DNA of 64,000 nt, from positions 62,001 to 126,000 of the forward strand of contig NZ_BMXV01000007.1 of the NCBI RefSeq assembly GCF_014651935.1, written 5' to 3'. This stretch comes from Marinobacter zhanjiangensis. GTDB lineage: Bacteria > Pseudomonadota > Gammaproteobacteria > Pseudomonadales > Oleiphilaceae. A program made the position numbers and the translations under genes. A model generated the notes under the pieces. That model saw only the letters and a list, made by a program, of their open reading frames with translations. It was not told where the DNA came from and ran no database searches. Positions 41,601 through 51,791 of the stretch are shown here, piece by piece. Position 1 is the stretch's first letter, and the number at the start of each line of letters is the position of its first letter.

Positions 41601-41710
41601 GCCCCTCTCCCTTGAGGGGAGAGGGGTTGGGGTGAGGGTGAAAGCGGTGGGACTTCAGAGTTTCCTGCTCCACCCTCACCCTGGCCCTCTCCCCTCAAGG
41701 GAGAGGGAAT
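41601..41710. repeat. REP-like palindromic pair (copy 2)
   Basis: The same ~43-bp units as at 17123-17233 but in reversed order: GCCCCTCTCCCTTGAGGGGA... at 41601-41640 then CTCCACCCTCACCCTGG... at 41668-41710. With element B it fills the 481-bp astD-astB gap, which contains no gene. Confidence 0.85.
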
Positions 41711-41804
41711 GTATGCTGCAAGACTGGCGTAGACTCTATCCCACTGGGAGCGAGTGGGAAATTCGCTTGAGCTCGTAGCTTGCTTCCTGATATGCGAGAT
41801 CATT

Positions 41805-43187
41805 ATGGACACCTACAACCCATCCCCAAACGAGCCCCCCCATCCCGGCATCTGCCGGGAAATGAACCTGGATGGCCTGGTGGGCCCCACCCACAACTAC
41901 GCGGGTCTGGCCCGGGGCAACCTGGCGTCCGATGCCAATGCCAACCAGGTATCCAATCCGAAAGAGGCGGCGCTGCAGGGGCTGGCCAAGATGAAAGCGC
42001 TGGCGGACCGGGGTTTGTTGCAGGGTGTGATGCCACCCCAGGAGCGGCCGCACATGCCGACCCTGCGGCGCCTGGGCTTTGGTGGCACCGATAAGGCGAT
42101 ACTGGCACAGGTCGCGAAGGAGTCGCCCGAGCTGTTGTCGGCGGTGAGTTCGGCGTCGTCCATGTGGACCGCGAATGCCGCCACGGTGTCGCCAGCGGCG
42201 GATACGCCGGATCATCGGGTGCATTTTACCGCAGCCAATCTGGGCTCCAGTTTTCACCGGTCCCTGGAGGGGGCGGAAACGTCACGTATCCTGCGGTCGA
42301 TTTTCAGCGATGATGCCTGGTTCGCCCACCATCCGCCGTTACCGTCGGTGCCCCAGTTTGGTGACGAGGGGGCGGCGAATCACACACGCCTGTGTGGGCA
42401 GCATGGCAAGCCCGGAGTGGAGCTGTTTGTCTATGGGCAGATGGCATTCGACAGCCGGGCGGCAAGGCCGCGGCGCTATCCCGCGCGGCAGACGCTGGAG
42501 GCGTCACAGGCGGTGGCCCGCCTGCATGGCCTGAAGCCGGCGCGGGTGGCGTTTGCCCAGCAGAATCCGGTGGCCATTGATGCCGGGGTGTTTCACAACG
42601 ATGTGATTGCGGTGGGCAACGAGAACCTGCTGTTCTACCACGAGGAGGCATTCCTCAATGAGGAGCCCCTGATGGCGGAATTACAGGAAAAACTGGGGGA
42701 TACGCCCCTCGAGATCATCCGCGTAACCTCCGGTCAGGTGCCGCTGGCCGATGCGGTATCGTCTTATCTGTTCAACAGCCAGCTACTGTCGGTGGATGGT
42801 GGCATGTTGCTGGTAGTGCCGGCGGAATGCCGGGAGGTGCCGTCAGTGAGCCGGTATCTGGATGAGGTATTGGCGGCTGACAACGCCATTGCCAGCATTG
42901 AAACCTTTGACCTGCGCCAGTCCATGCGCAATGGCGGCGGCCCGGCCTGTCTGCGGTTGCGGGTGGCGCTGACCGAAGATGCCCTGGCGGCCATGAATCA
43001 GGGCGTGCTGCTCACCGACGAGCTTTACGAGCGTCTGGTGGCCTGGGTGCAGGGGCACTATCGCGAGGAGCTTTCCGTTGCGGACCTGGCGGATCCGGCC
43101 TTACTGCAGGAGAGCCGGCATGCGCTGGATGAGTTGACCGGGATTCTGGGGCTGGGGACGATTTACGATTTTCAGCACGGGGTGTAG
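41805..43187 (+). CDS. astB: N-succinylarginine dihydrolase AstB
   Basis: 460 residues. Conserved blocks: [68 protein letters not shown] and [11 protein letters not shown] with the catalytic Cys. It hydrolyses succinylarginine to succinylornithine, ammonia and carbon dioxide. The start is uncertain: ATG 41805 has GCGAG seven bases upstream; ATG 41862 (MNLDGLVG) would be nearer the E. coli N-terminus but has a weak site. The stop codon is 9 bp from the end of convergent astE. Confidence 0.94.
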   Translation: MDTYNPSPNEPPHPGICREMNLDGLVGPTHNYAGLARGNLASDANANQVSNPKEAALQGLAKMKALADRGLLQGVMPPQERPHMPTLRRLGFGGTDKAILAQVAKESPELLSAVSSASSMWTANAATVSPAADTPDHRVHFTAANLGSSFHRSLEGAETSRILRSIFSDDAWFAHHPPLPSVPQFGDEGAANHTRLCGQHGKPGVELFVYGQMAFDSRAARPRRYPARQTLEASQAVARLHGLKPARVAFAQQNPVAIDAGVFHNDVIAVGNENLLFYHEEAFLNEEPLMAELQEKLGDTPLEIIRVTSGQVPLADAVSSYLFNSQLLSVDGGMLLVVPAECREVPSVSRYLDEVLAADNAIASIETFDLRQSMRNGGGPACLRLRVALTEDALAAMNQGVLLTDELYERLVAWVQGHYREELSVADLADPALLQESRHALDELTGILGLGTIYDFQHGV

Positions 43188-43196
43188 CAATGCTGA

Positions 43197-44216
43197 TCAG
43201 GGCTTTCTCCTGACCATCAGCCCAACACGATGCCCCACAGGAACCCTGGGGTTGGGAAAGACAATCGCTTCGGGCTCGGGGCCGACGCGGTACCCGGTGG
43301 TGTCGTCTTCCCAGATCAGCGAGCCTGGCGGATACTCGGTAAAGTTGGCCACATCGTCGGCGATATGGAACCGGAAGTGGTCGCCGGTATTCAGGATTTC
43401 ATGGACTACCTCAAAGATCTCCGGCGGCTGGTCGCCCGTTACCCGGGGCGCTGGCTCGTTGCGGATTACCCTGGTCAGGGCTGACTCCAGGCCTGCGATC
43501 CGGCTCAGGTCGTTCTGACCAAAGGGGTGCACCTTGCCCAGCTCCAGGGTGAAGCTTTCCGCATCGAGTTGCTCCGCAGTGAAAGATGAGAAGGTGGTGC
43601 CATGCCCGTGTTGTAGCAGCAGGGTGCCAATGCCCGCCTCTGTCAGGAAGGCCAGTTCCGGGTCCGGTGGCTGGCGATCCTCCACGAAGGGGTACAGGGC
43701 AAACTTCTCCCGCCGGGATGGCCGGATGGCGGTGTGCAGGTCGTAGTGCCGCAGCGGCCCCTGGTGCTGTTTGCGAAAGGCGCGGCAGACGGCCTCCAGT
43801 TGTGCGGCGCGCCGGGTTTCGTAGCAGTCCGGATACGCTTGCCAGGCGCCACAGAACAGCCGGTTCAGGTTGTGGTCCGTGAAACGCTCTGCCGCGATTA
43901 TGGCGGGCGGGTTGCCCAGTATCAGCAGCAATGGAATGGCGGGCTGGAGGCGGCCGTTCACTATGTCGTCAACCAGGTCATTCAGCAGTTCTATGGGAGC
44001 GGTTTCGTTACCGTGGATGCCGGCGGACAGAATCAGTGCCGGCGCGTCGGTCGCATCATGGTCAGGCTGGTAGTGCAGCAAGCCAGTGTCCAGTCGCTGC
44101 AGCTGGCCGCCCGCTGCCAGGGCCAACGGGAGTTCAGGGCAGGACTGCCCGCCAAGGGTCAGGGTATGGGCAAGCCAGTCCCCGTGGCCGTCGAACAGTG
44201 TCTGCGCCGGGAGCAC
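43197..44216 (-). CDS. astE: Succinylglutamate desuccinylase AstE
   Basis: 339 residues, zinc carboxypeptidase (M14-like) family. Zinc ligands in SAGIHGNETAPIELL and HYDLHTAIR; substrate region NPPAIIAAERFTDHNLNRLF. It releases glutamate and succinate, the last AST step. It is the final gene of the minus-strand transporter operon (3-bp gap from the permease) and converges with astB. Confidence 0.93.
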   Translation of the reverse strand: MLPAQTLFDGHGDWLAHTLTLGGQSCPELPLALAAGGQLQRLDTGLLHYQPDHDATDAPALILSAGIHGNETAPIELLNDLVDDIVNGRLQPAIPLLLILGNPPAIIAAERFTDHNLNRLFCGAWQAYPDCYETRRAAQLEAVCRAFRKQHQGPLRHYDLHTAIRPSRREKFALYPFVEDRQPPDPELAFLTEAGIGTLLLQHGHGTTFSSFTAEQLDAESFTLELGKVHPFGQNDLSRIAGLESALTRVIRNEPAPRVTGDQPPEIFEVVHEILNTGDHFRFHIADDVANFTEYPPGSLIWEDDTTGYRVGPEPEAIVFPNPRVPVGHRVGLMVRRKP

Positions 44217-44219
44217 TGG

Positions 44220-44942
44220 TCAGCCTCCGGCCGGCTGCTGGTGCCTGAGCAGGTGGTTCTCCAGCTTGCGGAAGGCGAATACCAGCAGGAAGGTGAGGGC
44301 CATGTAGATCAGTGCCACGCCGATGAACGCCTCGAAGGGGGCGTAATGCCGGGAGTAGATGTTCCGCGCGGCACCGGTCAGATCCACAATGGTCACCACG
44401 CTGGCAATGGCGCTGGCGTGGAGCATGAAGATCACCTCGTTGGCGTAGGCCTGCACGGCGCGGCGGGCCGCGCTGGGCAGCACGATCCGGCGCAGGCGCA
44501 GGAACCAGCTCATGCCATAGGCCTTGGCGGCTTCAATTTCTCCCTGGGGGGTGGCCGCAATGGCGCCCCGGAAGATTTCCGTGGTGTAGGCGGCGGTGTT
44601 CAGGGTGAACGCCAGCAGGGCCGGGTAGAAGGGCTCCCGGAAGATGTTCCACCAGAAGGTATCCTGGATACCGGGCACCTGCGCGATGCCGTAGTAGATG
44701 ATGTACAGCTGGATCAGCAGTGGGGTGCCCCGGAACAGGTAGGTATAGAGCCATATCGGTTTGTTGATCCACCAGTGTGGGCTGTTGCGGAGAATGGCCA
44801 GGGGGATAGCGACAACCAGGCCGATAATCAGAGACAGGAAGACCAGTTGGACCGTATTGACCAGCCCCTGCCAGTAGTCCAGAAACGTCATGGCATTGAA
44901 GACGTCGTTGCCTTCGAGCCAGGCGGTGATGAACTCCGGCAT
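44220..44942 (-). CDS. Basic amino acid ABC transporter permease (HisM/AotM-like)
   Basis: 240 residues from the ATG at 44942, with GGGGGAAGG upstream and only one base after the previous stop codon. Five or so membrane segments. The cytoplasmic EAA loop reads EIEAAKAYGMSWFLRLRRIVLP, typical of the polar amino acid permease family, and the family start DYWQGLVNTVQLVFLSL is present. It pairs with the next gene to form the channel for arginine or related amino acids. Confidence 0.9.
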   Translation of the reverse strand: MPEFITAWLEGNDVFNAMTFLDYWQGLVNTVQLVFLSLIIGLVVAIPLAILRNSPHWWINKPIWLYTYLFRGTPLLIQLYIIYYGIAQVPGIQDTFWWNIFREPFYPALLAFTLNTAAYTTEIFRGAIAATPQGEIEAAKAYGMSWFLRLRRIVLPSAARRAVQAYANEVIFMLHASAIASVVTIVDLTGAARNIYSRHYAPFEAFIGVALIYMALTFLLVFAFRKLENHLLRHQQPAGG

Positions 44943-44943
44943 A

Positions 44944-45651
44944 TCAGCCTTCCCCCTGGACCACACCGACGTTGGCACGTCGGTCCAGCCATTTGATGAA
45001 CAGTTCCGACACGGCAGTCAGGGCCAGGTACACGGCGGCCACTGGAATAAAGAACAGAAACGGCGACCGTTCCGCCTTGGCGGCTTCCTCCGCCACCCGC
45101 ACCATGTCGGTCAGCCCAATAATGGACACCAGCGCCGTGGTTTTCAGCAGCACCTGCCAGTTGTTGCCAATACCGGGCAGTGCGTGGCGCATCATTTGCG
45201 GCACCATCACACGGCGAAAGGTATGCCATTTGGTGAAGCCATAGGCCCGGGCGGCCTCGATCTGTCCGGTCTCCACCGCCAGGAAGGCACCGCGAAAGGT
45301 TTCCGCCATATAGGCACCGAAGATCAGGCCGATGGTCAGCACACCGGAAATGAACGGGTCGAACTGAACAAACCAGTCAATGCTGTAATTCTCATAAAGC
45401 CAGTCGGAAATCCGGTTGACCAGGACCTGGCCGCCGTAATACAGCAGCATCATCATCACCAGGTCGGGCACACCGCGCACCACCGTGGTGTAGGTGCTGG
45501 CCAGGCCGCGGGCGAAGCGATTGCGGGAGAGTTTGGCAGAGGCGCTCAGCAGGCCCAGGACCAGGGCCAGCAACAGGGACAGCAGCGCCAGTTCAATGGT
45601 AACCACGGCGCCTTCGGCAAGTCTGGGGCCGTAACCTTTGAGATCAATCAT
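44944..45651 (-). CDS. Basic amino acid ABC transporter permease (HisQ/AotQ-like)
   Basis: 235 residues. The N-terminal LAEGAVVTIELALLSLLLAL and the EAA loop QIEAARAYGFTKWHTFRRVM with LPGIGNNW identify a HisQ-type permease. It lies between the binding protein (65-bp gap) and the HisM-like permease. Arginine/ornithine specificity is inferred from the AST genes, as in the Pseudomonas aot-aru arrangement. Confidence 0.9.
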   Translation of the reverse strand: MIDLKGYGPRLAEGAVVTIELALLSLLLALVLGLLSASAKLSRNRFARGLASTYTTVVRGVPDLVMMMLLYYGGQVLVNRISDWLYENYSIDWFVQFDPFISGVLTIGLIFGAYMAETFRGAFLAVETGQIEAARAYGFTKWHTFRRVMVPQMMRHALPGIGNNWQVLLKTTALVSIIGLTDMVRVAEEAAKAERSPFLFFIPVAAVYLALTAVSELFIKWLDRRANVGVVQGEG

Positions 45652-45716
45652 CGGGCAATCCGGTGGGGGGCGACCTGCGGTGTTCCGTTGCAGGCCGCCC
45701 GGCGAGGACCCTCAGG

Positions 45717-46472
45717 TCACATCTTGATGTCGTAGGCGAAGTACTTGTCCATGATGTCGTCGTAGGTGCCGTCTTCCTTGAGAGTCGCCAGCGCCTCATT
45801 GACCATTTCGGCCAGCTCCTTGTCACGCTTGCGCATGGCAACGCCCACGCCCTGGCCCAGCTTGACCGGCTCACCCACTTCCTTGAAGCCGTCCTTGCTC
45901 AGGATAGTCTGCTCACCCACCGGGTAGTCCACGAACACCACGTCCAGACGCTGGCCTTCCAGGTCCAGTACCATGTCATCCGCGGTGGTATAGCGCTTGA
46001 TGGTCACCACGCCACCGAGGTTGTCGGTTACGTATGTGTCCATGGTGGTGCCACGCTGCACACCCACGGTCTTGCCGTCCATTGCGTCCATGTCGGTGAC
46101 GTCGGTGTCGAAGTCCTCACGGGCGAACCAGCCACCGGGGGTGTTGTAGTAGGGCTCGGAGAACAGTACCCGTTCGGCGCGCTCCGGGGTGATGGACATG
46201 GAGGACATGATGGCGTCGAACTTGCGCGCCTGCAGACCCGGAATCATGCCGTCCCAGGCCTGGATGACAAACTCACAGTTGGCGCCGAGTTCCTCGCACA
46301 TGGCTTCGGCAAGTTCCACCTCGAAGCCGGTCAGGTTGCCGTCGTCGTCACGGTATTCGAAGGGCTCGTAGGGTACGTCGAAAGCAATGCGAATGTCTTT
46401 CCAGTCCTTGGCCTGTACGGTTCCGGCCATCATGGCCAGGGCGCATCCCGCTGCAACAATCAGTTTTTTCAT
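45717..46472 (-). CDS. Periplasmic lysine/arginine/ornithine-binding protein (AotJ/ArgT-like)
   Basis: 251 residues with signal peptide MKKLIVAAGCALAMMAGTVQA. The mature part has the family 3 solute-binding fold: IRIAFDVPYEPFEYRDDDGN, GFEVELAEAMCEEL, FDAIMSSMSITPERAERV (arginine-contacting region) and VGVQRGTTMDTYV. It delivers the amino acid to the HisQM-type permeases. Confidence 0.9.
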   Translation of the reverse strand: MKKLIVAAGCALAMMAGTVQAKDWKDIRIAFDVPYEPFEYRDDDGNLTGFEVELAEAMCEELGANCEFVIQAWDGMIPGLQARKFDAIMSSMSITPERAERVLFSEPYYNTPGGWFAREDFDTDVTDMDAMDGKTVGVQRGTTMDTYVTDNLGGVVTIKRYTTADDMVLDLEGQRLDVVFVDYPVGEQTILSKDGFKEVGEPVKLGQGVGVAMRKRDKELAEMVNEALATLKEDGTYDDIMDKYFAYDIKM

Positions 46473-46526
46473 CGGTTTTTCTCCAGTGTGTTGCGATTTC
46501 CAGGTTGTCGGGGCAGTTCCCGGGTT

Positions 46527-47303
46527 TCAGAACCGGGGCGCAAGAAATTGCCGTATGCGCTCCGACTCCGGGTTGTCGAAGACTTTTTCAGGGGACCCCT
46601 GTTCTTCGATCACACCCTGATGCAAAAACAGGACCTGGGACGACACGTCCCGGGCGAAAGACATTTCATGGGTAACCACGATCATGGTCCGCCCTTCCTC
46701 GGCCAGGCCCTGCATGACTTTGAGTACCTCGCCTACCAGTTCAGGATCGAGGGCAGACGTCGGTTCGTCAAACAGCATCACATCCGGCTCCATCGCCAGG
46801 GCGCGGGCAATGGCCGCCCGCTGCTGCTGCCCGCCGGACATCTGGGCCGGATAGTAGTCCTTGCGTTCATGAATGCCCACCTTGTGAAGATAGGCTTCCG
46901 CCCGCTCGATTGCCTCCTTTTTGGGCACTTTCAGTACGTGCACGGGGGCCTCGATAACATTTTCCAGCACGGTCATATGGGACCACAGGTTGAAGCTCTG
47001 GAACACCATGGAAAGGCGTGCCCGTATCAGTTCAACCTGCTTGTTGTCGGCGGGAATCCGTTCACCCTTGCGGTCCGTTTTGAAGCGGATAGGATCGCCA
47101 TGCACGATAATGTCGCCGGAAGTCGGTGTTTCCAGCAAGTTGACGCAGCGCAGGAAGGTACTCTTGCCGGACCCGGAGCTGCCGATCAGCGACACCACAT
47201 CGCCCTTGCGGGTTTCCAGGGAGATACCCTTGAGCACCTCGTTCTGGTCGAAGGTCTTGTGGATGTCCCTGCAGATCAGGGGGGCGTCGTCCGCCATGGC
47301 CAT
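46527..47303 (-). CDS. Basic amino acid ABC transporter ATP-binding protein (HisP/AotP-like)
   Basis: 258 residues. Walker [10 protein letters not shown], signature [16 protein letters not shown], Walker [15 protein letters not shown], switch His in [12 protein letters not shown], plus the HisP-type insertion (about 65-85, [16 protein letters not shown]). It is the first gene of the minus-strand operon ATPase, binding protein, two permeases, astE. The 239-bp divergent gap to glcD must carry its promoter; none was clear. Confidence 0.92.
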   Translation of the reverse strand: MAMADDAPLICRDIHKTFDQNEVLKGISLETRKGDVVSLIGSSGSGKSTFLRCVNLLETPTSGDIIVHGDPIRFKTDRKGERIPADNKQVELIRARLSMVFQSFNLWSHMTVLENVIEAPVHVLKVPKKEAIERAEAYLHKVGIHERKDYYPAQMSGGQQQRAAIARALAMEPDVMLFDEPTSALDPELVGEVLKVMQGLAEEGRTMIVVTHEMSFARDVSSQVLFLHQGVIEEQGSPEKVFDNPESERIRQFLAPRF

Positions 47304-47542
47304 GCTCCGGCTGTTTGTGACTGTTCGGTGATGCCTGAAAAATACACGAATTGACCGGCGCCATGAACAGAAAATGCGCGGTTTGTTAATGAAAGGCGCA
47401 CTTTTTACGGATTGCGGCGATGAAAATCAATAGCCGCGCAGTGCCAAACGGGACACTGGATCAACCAAAGTCTGGTGGTGATCCCGGGCAGGCTTTCCTA
47501 TGATGGTGGCTGGTGATGTACTGACGGATAGCAGGCCAAAAA

Positions 47543-49081
47543 ATGTCAGCAGCAAAACAACAAGATACCTCAGCGACCCCCGCGCCCGGCAAACTGGATG
47601 GTCGTGTTGACTTCCCTCCGGTTTATCGCAGCGCGCTGGCGAAAAAATTCCGGCGTTTTCTGAACCCGGACTCCGTGATCAGCGATGAAGAGACGATCCG
47701 CCCCTATGAGTGCGATGGCCTCTCCATGTACTGCGAAATGCCACAGCTGGTGCTGCTGCCGGAAACTGTTGAGCAGGTGCAACAGATCATGCGTATCTGC
47801 CATGCCGACGAGGTGCCGGTGGTGGCCCGCGGGGCGGGGACCGGCCTCAGCGCCGGGGCCATGCCCCATGCTGGCGGGGTGGTGCTGTCACTGGCAAAGT
47901 TTGATCGTATTCTGGGTATTGATCCTGGTGCCCGCTCCGCCAGGCTGCAGCCCGGCGTCCGTAACCTGGCCATCACTGAGGCGGCGGCGAAGCATGGTCT
48001 CTATTATGGCCCGGACCCATCCTCCCAGATTGCCTGCACCATCGGAGGCAACGTGGCTGAAAATTCCGGTGGTGTGCATTGCCTGAAATATGGCCTGACG
48101 GTACACAACCTGCTGAGCGTTGAGGTAGTGACCGCCGAGGGGGACCGGGTGACCATTGGCAGCGACGGCTACGACAGTTGCGGCATGGATCTGCTGGCCC
48201 TGATGACCGGGTCTGAGGGGCTGCTGGGTATTGTCACCGAGGTACAGGTGAAGCTGCTGCCCAAACCGGAAGTGGCCCAGGTGGTGATGGCGGGTTTCGA
48301 CTCGGTGCAGAAGGCCGGTGACGCCGTGGCGGGCATTATCGGACAGGGCATTATCCCGGGCGGGCTGGAAATGATGGACGGCTTTGCCATTCAGGCGGCG
48401 GAGGATTTTGCCCGCGCCGGTTACCCCACCGATGCTGCCGCCTTGCTGCTGTGCGAGGTGGACGGCACCCGGGAAGAAGTGCAGGACCATATCCGCCAGG
48501 CCGAGGAGCTGTTCCGGACGATGGGTGCCACCTCGGTGCGTACCTCCGGCACCGAGGAAGAGCGGGCCCTGCTGTGGAAGGGGCGTAAATCCGCCTTCCC
48601 CGCCGTGGGGCGCATTTCCCCGGACTATTACTGCATGGACGGTACCATTCCCCGCAGCCAGCTGGCCCATGTATTGACCGAGATGGACAGAATGTCGGCC
48701 CATTACGGTCTGCGGGTGGCAAACGTGTTCCATGCCGGCGACGGCAATCTGCATCCCCTGATCCTGTTCGATGCCAATGTACCGGGGGAGTTCGAGCGCA
48801 CCGAGGCCTTCGGCGGCGACATCCTCAACCTCTGCGTGGACGTGGGCGGCAGCATCACCGGCGAGCACGGGGTGGGTATGGAAAAGATCCGCCAGATGCC
48901 CAACCAGTTCGGCAACCTGGAGGTCAGCCAGTTCCACGCCATCAAGCAGGCCTTCGACACCCGGGGCATTCTCAACCCGGGCAAGGGTGTGCCCACCCTG
49001 CGGCAGTGTCAGGAATACCGGGCGATCGGTCCCCTGCGACAGCCTTCGGCAGCCCCGGATACGGAGGCCAGCCATGGGTGA
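47543..49081 (+). CDS. glcD: Glycolate oxidase FAD subunit GlcD
   Basis: 512 residues, FAD-linked oxidase with a PCMH-type flavin domain: VVARGAGTGLSAGAMPHAGG, PDPSSQIACTIGGNVAENSG and GSEGLLGIVTEVQVK; the C-terminal cap ends GEHGVGMEKI and LNPGKGVPTL. It oxidises glycolate (or D-lactate) to the keto acid. It is the first gene of glcDEF, overlapping glcE by 8 bases. No GlcC regulator, malate synthase or permease is adjacent. Confidence 0.92.
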   Translation: MSAAKQQDTSATPAPGKLDGRVDFPPVYRSALAKKFRRFLNPDSVISDEETIRPYECDGLSMYCEMPQLVLLPETVEQVQQIMRICHADEVPVVARGAGTGLSAGAMPHAGGVVLSLAKFDRILGIDPGARSARLQPGVRNLAITEAAAKHGLYYGPDPSSQIACTIGGNVAENSGGVHCLKYGLTVHNLLSVEVVTAEGDRVTIGSDGYDSCGMDLLALMTGSEGLLGIVTEVQVKLLPKPEVAQVVMAGFDSVQKAGDAVAGIIGQGIIPGGLEMMDGFAIQAAEDFARAGYPTDAAALLLCEVDGTREEVQDHIRQAEELFRTMGATSVRTSGTEEERALLWKGRKSAFPAVGRISPDYYCMDGTIPRSQLAHVLTEMDRMSAHYGLRVANVFHAGDGNLHPLILFDANVPGEFERTEAFGGDILNLCVDVGGSITGEHGVGMEKIRQMPNQFGNLEVSQFHAIKQAFDTRGILNPGKGVPTLRQCQEYRAIGPLRQPSAAPDTEASHG

Positions 49082-50150
49082 TATCAGTCAGCAACTGGTG
49101 GAACAGGTGCGGCAGGCGGCGGAAGCTGATACGCCGTTGGCCATCACCGGCGGTGGCAGCAAGCCTTTCCTGGGCCGTGGTCTTCGGGGGGAGCCCCTGG
49201 AACTGGTAGGCCATGCCGGAATTGTCAGCTATGAACCGGTGGAACTGGTGCTGACGGTGCGGGCCGGCACCCGGCTCGATGATATCGACGCGGCCCTGGC
49301 GGAACAGGGCCAGCGGCTGGCCTTTGAGCCGCCACGTTTCGGCAGTTCTGACACCATAGGCGGTGCCCTGGCCGCAAACCTCTCGGGGCCGGGCCGCCCC
49401 TGGCAGGGCTCCGTGCGGGACCATGTACTGGGGCTGCGGCTGATCAACGGTCGCGGTGAACACCTCCGGTTCGGTGGTCAGGTGATGAAGAATGTGGCCG
49501 GGTACGACGCCTCTCGCCTGCAGGCCGGCGCCCTGGGTACCCTGGGCGCGATTACCGAGATTTCCCTGAAAGTGATGCCACGGCCGGCCATGGAGCAAAC
49601 CCTGATTCAGCCCATGGATCATCAGCACGCACTCGCCCTGATGAACCGTCTGGCCGGCCAGTCCAAACCGCTGTCGGCTGCGTGCTGGTACCAGGGGCAG
49701 TTGTACCTGCGTCTGTCCGGTTCCCGGCCGGCGGTGGAAGCGACCTCGGAGAGCTGGCGGGCAGACTCTGGCGGCGATATGGGTGTGCTGGACGATGGGG
49801 ACATTTTCTGGCGCCAGCTGCGTGACCAGCGGTTGCCGTTCTTCGACGGTGAGAAGCCGCTATGGCGATTCTCGGTCAACCCGACCGCGACTCTGGAGGA
49901 CGTGGATGAACACGCCCTGATTGACTGGGGCGGTGCCCAGCGTTGGAGTCGTCAGCAGGAGAACCTGTCGGTGATGGCGGAAAAGGCCGCCCGTGCTGGC
50001 GGCCAGGCAGCGCTGTTCCGTCACGGCGATCGCAGTGGCGAGGTGATGCACCCGCAACCGGCACCGTTGCGGACCATCCAGAAACGGCTGAAAGCGTCCT
50101 TTGACCCCGAAGGCATCTTCAACCCCCAACATCTGTATACCTGGTTGTAA
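49074..50150 (+). CDS. glcE: Glycolate oxidase subunit GlcE
   Basis: 358 residues from the ATG at 49074, preceded by GGAGG. A second FAD-type subunit: LAITGGGSKPFLGRG, LTVRAGTRLDDIDAALAEQG, FGSSDTIGGALAANLSGPG and GRGEHLRFGGQVMKNVAGYD. The C-terminus FDPEGIFNPQHLYTWL is typical of GlcE. The start overlaps the end of glcD. Confidence 0.93.
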   Translation: MGDISQQLVEQVRQAAEADTPLAITGGGSKPFLGRGLRGEPLELVGHAGIVSYEPVELVLTVRAGTRLDDIDAALAEQGQRLAFEPPRFGSSDTIGGALAANLSGPGRPWQGSVRDHVLGLRLINGRGEHLRFGGQVMKNVAGYDASRLQAGALGTLGAITEISLKVMPRPAMEQTLIQPMDHQHALALMNRLAGQSKPLSAACWYQGQLYLRLSGSRPAVEATSESWRADSGGDMGVLDDGDIFWRQLRDQRLPFFDGEKPLWRFSVNPTATLEDVDEHALIDWGGAQRWSRQQENLSVMAEKAARAGGQAALFRHGDRSGEVMHPQPAPLRTIQKRLKASFDPEGIFNPQHLYTWL

Positions 50151-50152
50151 AT

Positions 50153-51361
50153 ATGCAAACCAATCTTGTTCAGGAATTTGCCGCACAACCGGAAGGTCTG
50201 GAAGCCGAGGCCATCCTGCGCAGTTGCGTCCATTGCGGCTTCTGTACCGCTACCTGCCCCACCTATCAGGAGCTGGGCGACGAGCGCGATGGGCCCCGCG
50301 GGCGCATCTACCTGATGAAGATGTTCCTGGAAGGCCGGGAGACCACTGAAAAAACCCGCGAGCACCTGGACCGGTGCCTGAGCTGCCGTGCCTGTGAAAC
50401 CACCTGTCCGGCGGATGTCCAGTATGGTCGGCTGCTGGATATCAGCCGGGGCCTGATGGAAGAGCGACTGGAGCGGCCGCGGCAGGAGAGGTGGCTGCGC
50501 CAGGCTCTGATCCGGGTGCTGCCCAACCGCCGGTTATTCGCGGCCCTGCTTTACCTGGGGCAGCTGAGCCGGCCTCTGGTGCCTGAACCCTTGCGAAGCA
50601 AGATTCCTCTGCGCAAACGCGCCAGCCCCTGGCCGGCCCGTAGTCACCAGCGAAAGGTGCTGGCACTGGCGGGTTGCGTACAGCCCTCGGCAACACCCAA
50701 CACCAATGCCGCTGCGGCCCGGGTGCTGGACCGTCTGGGCATCACGATGGTGGAAGCGCCCGCTGCGGGCTGTTGCGGTGCGGTGAACTATCATCTCGGG
50801 GATCATGACCAGGGCCTGGATTACATGCGCCGCAATATCGACGCCTGGTGGCCCGCTATCGAAAATGGCGCAGAGGCCATCATCATGACGGCGTCGGGCT
50901 GCGGCGCCATGGTGCAGGATTACGGGCATCTGCTCAGGGACGACGCCGACTATGCCGACAAGGCCCGTCGGGTCAGTGAGCTGAGCATGGACCTGGGTGC
51001 GTTCCTGCTGAAACAGGACCTGGGGGCCCTGGGGCTTTCCGGTCGCAAGGGCCGGGTGGCCTTCCATTGCCCCTGCACGCTGCAGCACGCCATGGGGCAG
51101 AGCGGGGTGGTGGAGCAGGTGATGGAAAAAGCCGGTATCAAGCTGGCTGCAACCACTGACGGGCATCTTTGCTGTGGGTCTGCCGGTACCTATTCGGTGT
51201 TGCAGCCGGAACTGAGTCAGCGCCTGCTGACCAACAAGCTGCAGGCGCTGACTATTGAAGAGCCAGAGGAAATCGCCACCGCCAACGTGGGTTGTCAGCT
51301 GCATCTGGAAAGCCGGTCACCGGTGCCGGTGCGACACTGGATTGAGTTTCTTGATCTGTAG
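50153..51361 (+). CDS. glcF: Glycolate oxidase iron-sulfur subunit GlcF
   Basis: 402 residues. Two 4Fe-4S motifs near the N-terminus (CVHCGFCTATCP and CLSCRACETTCP) and two cysteine-rich CCG domains (AAGCCGAVNYHLG and HLCCGSAGTY). It passes electrons from the flavin subunits to the quinone pool. It starts two bases after glcE. Confidence 0.94.
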   Translation: MQTNLVQEFAAQPEGLEAEAILRSCVHCGFCTATCPTYQELGDERDGPRGRIYLMKMFLEGRETTEKTREHLDRCLSCRACETTCPADVQYGRLLDISRGLMEERLERPRQERWLRQALIRVLPNRRLFAALLYLGQLSRPLVPEPLRSKIPLRKRASPWPARSHQRKVLALAGCVQPSATPNTNAAAARVLDRLGITMVEAPAAGCCGAVNYHLGDHDQGLDYMRRNIDAWWPAIENGAEAIIMTASGCGAMVQDYGHLLRDDADYADKARRVSELSMDLGAFLLKQDLGALGLSGRKGRVAFHCPCTLQHAMGQSGVVEQVMEKAGIKLAATTDGHLCCGSAGTYSVLQPELSQRLLTNKLQALTIEEPEEIATANVGCQLHLESRSPVPVRHWIEFLDL

Positions 51362-51483
51362 CAATGGAGAGGGCACACAAGATCGTGAGATTGGGTCCAA
51401 CTTTAGCCAGAGACGAAAGCCTGTGCTACTTTGAAAGTGAGTGTTTAAAAAAGCCAAGAATCAACCATCAAGGAGATCGATCC

Positions 51484-51789
51484 ATGGCTACGCAAAGCCC
51501 GGAACTGAAAAGTGCGAACGAAGATTACGAACAGGTCAAGTCGGACCTGAAAGCTCTGCGGGAAGATCTCAGCAAGCTCAGCAAGAGCGTTGCTGACGGG
51601 CAGAAAAGCAGTATCAACAGCTTCCGTGATGAAATTCGCCGTGAAAGCCAGGAAGCCATGGATTACGCCCGTGGCGCTGGCGAGAAAGCCGTGAACGAAG
51701 CGGAGGAGCGTATTGCCGAGCGTCCGTTCCTCACGGTTATTATCCTGTTCCTGGCGGGACTGGTGGTTGGCAAGTTGCTTGACCGGTAA
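51484..51789 (+). CDS. DUF883 (ElaB/YqjD-like) ribosome-associated membrane protein
   Basis: 101 residues from the ATG at 51484 (AAGGAG seven bases upstream): an amphipathic coiled-coil region (LKSANEDYEQVKSDLKALRE) and a C-terminal membrane anchor, RPFLTVIILFLAGLVVGKLL, with the GxxVG pattern. YqjD/ElaB family proteins tether ribosomes to the inner membrane in stationary phase. CTACTTT at 51426-51432 resembles an RpoS -10 box, in line with that role. Two bases separate it from the next gene. Confidence 0.85.
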   Translation: MATQSPELKSANEDYEQVKSDLKALREDLSKLSKSVADGQKSSINSFRDEIRRESQEAMDYARGAGEKAVNEAEERIAERPFLTVIILFLAGLVVGKLLDR

Positions 51790-51791
51790 TC